From Hyphomicrobiaceae bacterium (GTDB lineage Bacteria; Pseudomonadota; Alphaproteobacteria; Rhizobiales; Hyphomicrobiaceae), in NCBI GenBank assembly GCA_022844275.1, contig JALHMB010000002.1, forward strand, positions 558,001-622,000: 64,000 nt of DNA. Direction: 5' to 3'. Shown here one piece after another: positions 62,945-64,000 of the stretch; positions within the stretch are counted from its first letter, which is position 1, and each line of letters opens with the position of its first letter. The position numbers and the translations under genes were made by a program. The notes beneath the pieces were generated by a model. The model was not told where the DNA came from. It saw only the letters and a program-made list of their open reading frames with translations, and ran no database searches.

Positions 62945-64000
62945 TCACACCCGCTGCGAAGCCTTCAGCGCCTGGTCGAGATCCTCGATGATGTCGCGGG
63001 CGTCTTCGAGACCGATCGAGAGACGGACGAGCTCCTCACCGACCCCCGCACGCTTGAGTTCTTCCGCGCTCATCTGCTGATGCGTGGTGCTCGCAGGATG
63101 GATGATGAGCGACTTGGCATCGCCGATATTGGCGAGATGCGAGAGCAGGCGCACGCGCTCTATCAGCACCTTGCCTGCACGACGCGCGCCACCTTCGCTC
63201 GAACCGTCAGGTGCCTTGATGCCGAAGCTCATGATGGCCCCGGCACCGCGCGGGCTCTGCTTCTTTGCTAGAGCATAGTCGGGATGGCTCTCGAGACCTG
63301 GATACTTCACCCAGGCGACAGCGGGATGCTTCTCGAGGAAAGACGACACCGTGCGCGCATTCTCGACGTGGCGCGCCATGCGCACGGGCAGTGTCTCGAT
63401 ACCCTGCAGCAGATAGAATGCATTCGCTGGGCTCATGCAGGCACCGAAGTCGCGCAGGCCCTCGGCGCGAGCGCGTGTCATGAAAGCGGCCGGTCCGAAT
63501 TCTTCCGCGAATGAGAGACCGTGATAACCGGCATAGGGCTCAGTGAGCGTCGGAAATTTCCCCGACTTGACCCAGTCGAAACGGCCGCTGTCGACAAGCA
63601 GGCCGCCGATCGCGACGCCATGTCCGCCGAGGAATTTCGTCGCGGAGTGCATGACGATATCGGCGCCATGGTCGAAAGGTCGGCAGAGGAACGGCGTCGA
63701 GAACGTCGCGTCGATCATGAGCGGGAGGCCGTGATCGTGCGCGACCTCGGCGACGGCTGCGATGTCGAGCACTTCGAGGCCGGGATTGCCGAGCGTCTCG
63801 GCGAAGACAAGCCGTGTCTCGGGGCGGATGGCCGCCGCAAACGCCGCCGGATTTCGCGGATCGACCTGCGTCGTCGAGATTCCGAAGCGCGGCAGCGTAT
63901 GCACGAACATGTTGTGCGAGCCGCCGTAGACGCGGTTCGAGGCGACGATGTGTCCGCCCTGGCCCATGAGCGTCGCAATGCCGAGATGGAGCGCGGCCTG
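62945..64000 (-). CDS. O-acetylhomoserine/O-succinylhomoserine sulfhydrylase, C-terminal part
   Basis: The last 351 residues of a PLP enzyme; the frame is open to the right edge. It has GGHIVASNRVYGGSHNMFVH, LVFAETLGNPGLEVLDIAAV, LMIDATFSTPFLCRPFDHGA and the Schiff-base lysine in VMHSATKFLGGHGVAIGG, all of the Cys/Met-metabolism family. The long FGISTTQVDPRNPAAFAAAI segment and absence of typical cystathionine-lyase tyrosine loops favour the MetY/MetZ type, which makes homocysteine from sulfide. The N-terminal region of about 80 residues is outside the window. Confidence 0.9.
   Translation of the reverse strand, partial: QAALHLGIATLMGQGGHIVASNRVYGGSHNMFVHTLPRFGISTTQVDPRNPAAFAAAIRPETRLVFAETLGNPGLEVLDIAAVAEVAHDHGLPLMIDATFSTPFLCRPFDHGADIVMHSATKFLGGHGVAIGGLLVDSGRFDWVKSGKFPTLTEPYAGYHGLSFAEEFGPAAFMTRARAEGLRDFGACMSPANAFYLLQGIETLPVRMARHVENARTVSSFLEKHPAVAWVKYPGLESHPDYALAKKQSPRGAGAIMSFGIKAPDGSSEGGARRAGKVLIERVRLLSHLANIGDAKSLIIHPASTTHQQMSAEELKRAGVGEELVRLSIGLEDARDIIEDLDQALKASQRV

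Overview
This 64 kb window looks like chromosome from a GC-rich alphaproteobacterium of the order Hyphomicrobiales (Rhizobiales). Three things point there. The gene orders plsY-dprA-topA-rnr-DUF983-Nudix and murJ-glnD-mutS-maeB are familiar from that order. A non-catalytic PyrC' follows PyrB. Crotonyl-CoA carboxylase/reductase (ethylmalonyl-CoA pathway) and soxAXB thiosulfate-oxidation genes fit a Hyphomicrobium-like methylotroph or mixotroph, but the genus is an inference. I saw no rRNA, tRNA, CRISPR array, insertion sequence or prophage.

Layout. 1-5.3 kb: the start of an ABC transporter, a TonB-type energy transducer, and a divergent TonB-dependent receptor with tandem Zur-like boxes between them, then a lipoprotein. 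5.3-18.3 kb: mostly minus-strand housekeeping genes (VOC protein, rlpA, Nudix, DUF983, rnr, topA, dprA, plsY, pyrC', pyrB), interrupted by one small plus-strand gene at 13.8 kb. 18.5-33.1 kb: hemB, a D-lactate dehydrogenase-type flavoprotein, murJ, glnD, mutS, maeB and an acyl-CoA synthetase. 33.4-38.4 kb: cell-envelope genes (class A PBP, cpoB, an OmpA-like gene, pal). 38.8-42.0 kb: leuA behind a leucine-rich leader, then an MreB paralogue translationally coupled to a small membrane protein. 42.2-46.5 kb: soxA, soxX, soxB and a CcdA/SoxV-type thiol transporter. 46.6-56.9 kb: thiD, GNAT, LysE, coaD, two cyclophilins, a fluoroacetate-dehalogenase-like hydrolase, a DUF882 protein, lemA, an M48 protease, an enolase-superfamily enzyme and an unknown gene. 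57.0-64 kb: a heat-shock module (RpoH-like promoter, ROSE-like RNA thermometer, Hsp20, terminator), gatB, a nitronate-monooxygenase-type flavoprotein, a mutarotase, ccr and a truncated metY/metZ-type gene.

The most interesting signals are non-coding. A three-hairpin element occurs six times between 33 and 63 kb. Its stems covary, its third loop is invariant, and four copies start just after a stop codon. Two copies carry a second repeat at the same distance downstream. Next come a probable leucine attenuator before leuA, a ROSE thermometer with an RpoH promoter before hsp20, Zur-like boxes, a terminator-like hairpin inside the sox cluster, and a perfect palindrome before soxA. Start codons were chosen by eye from Shine-Dalgarno spacing, signal peptides and family alignment from memory; stop positions are the firmer end of each gene.
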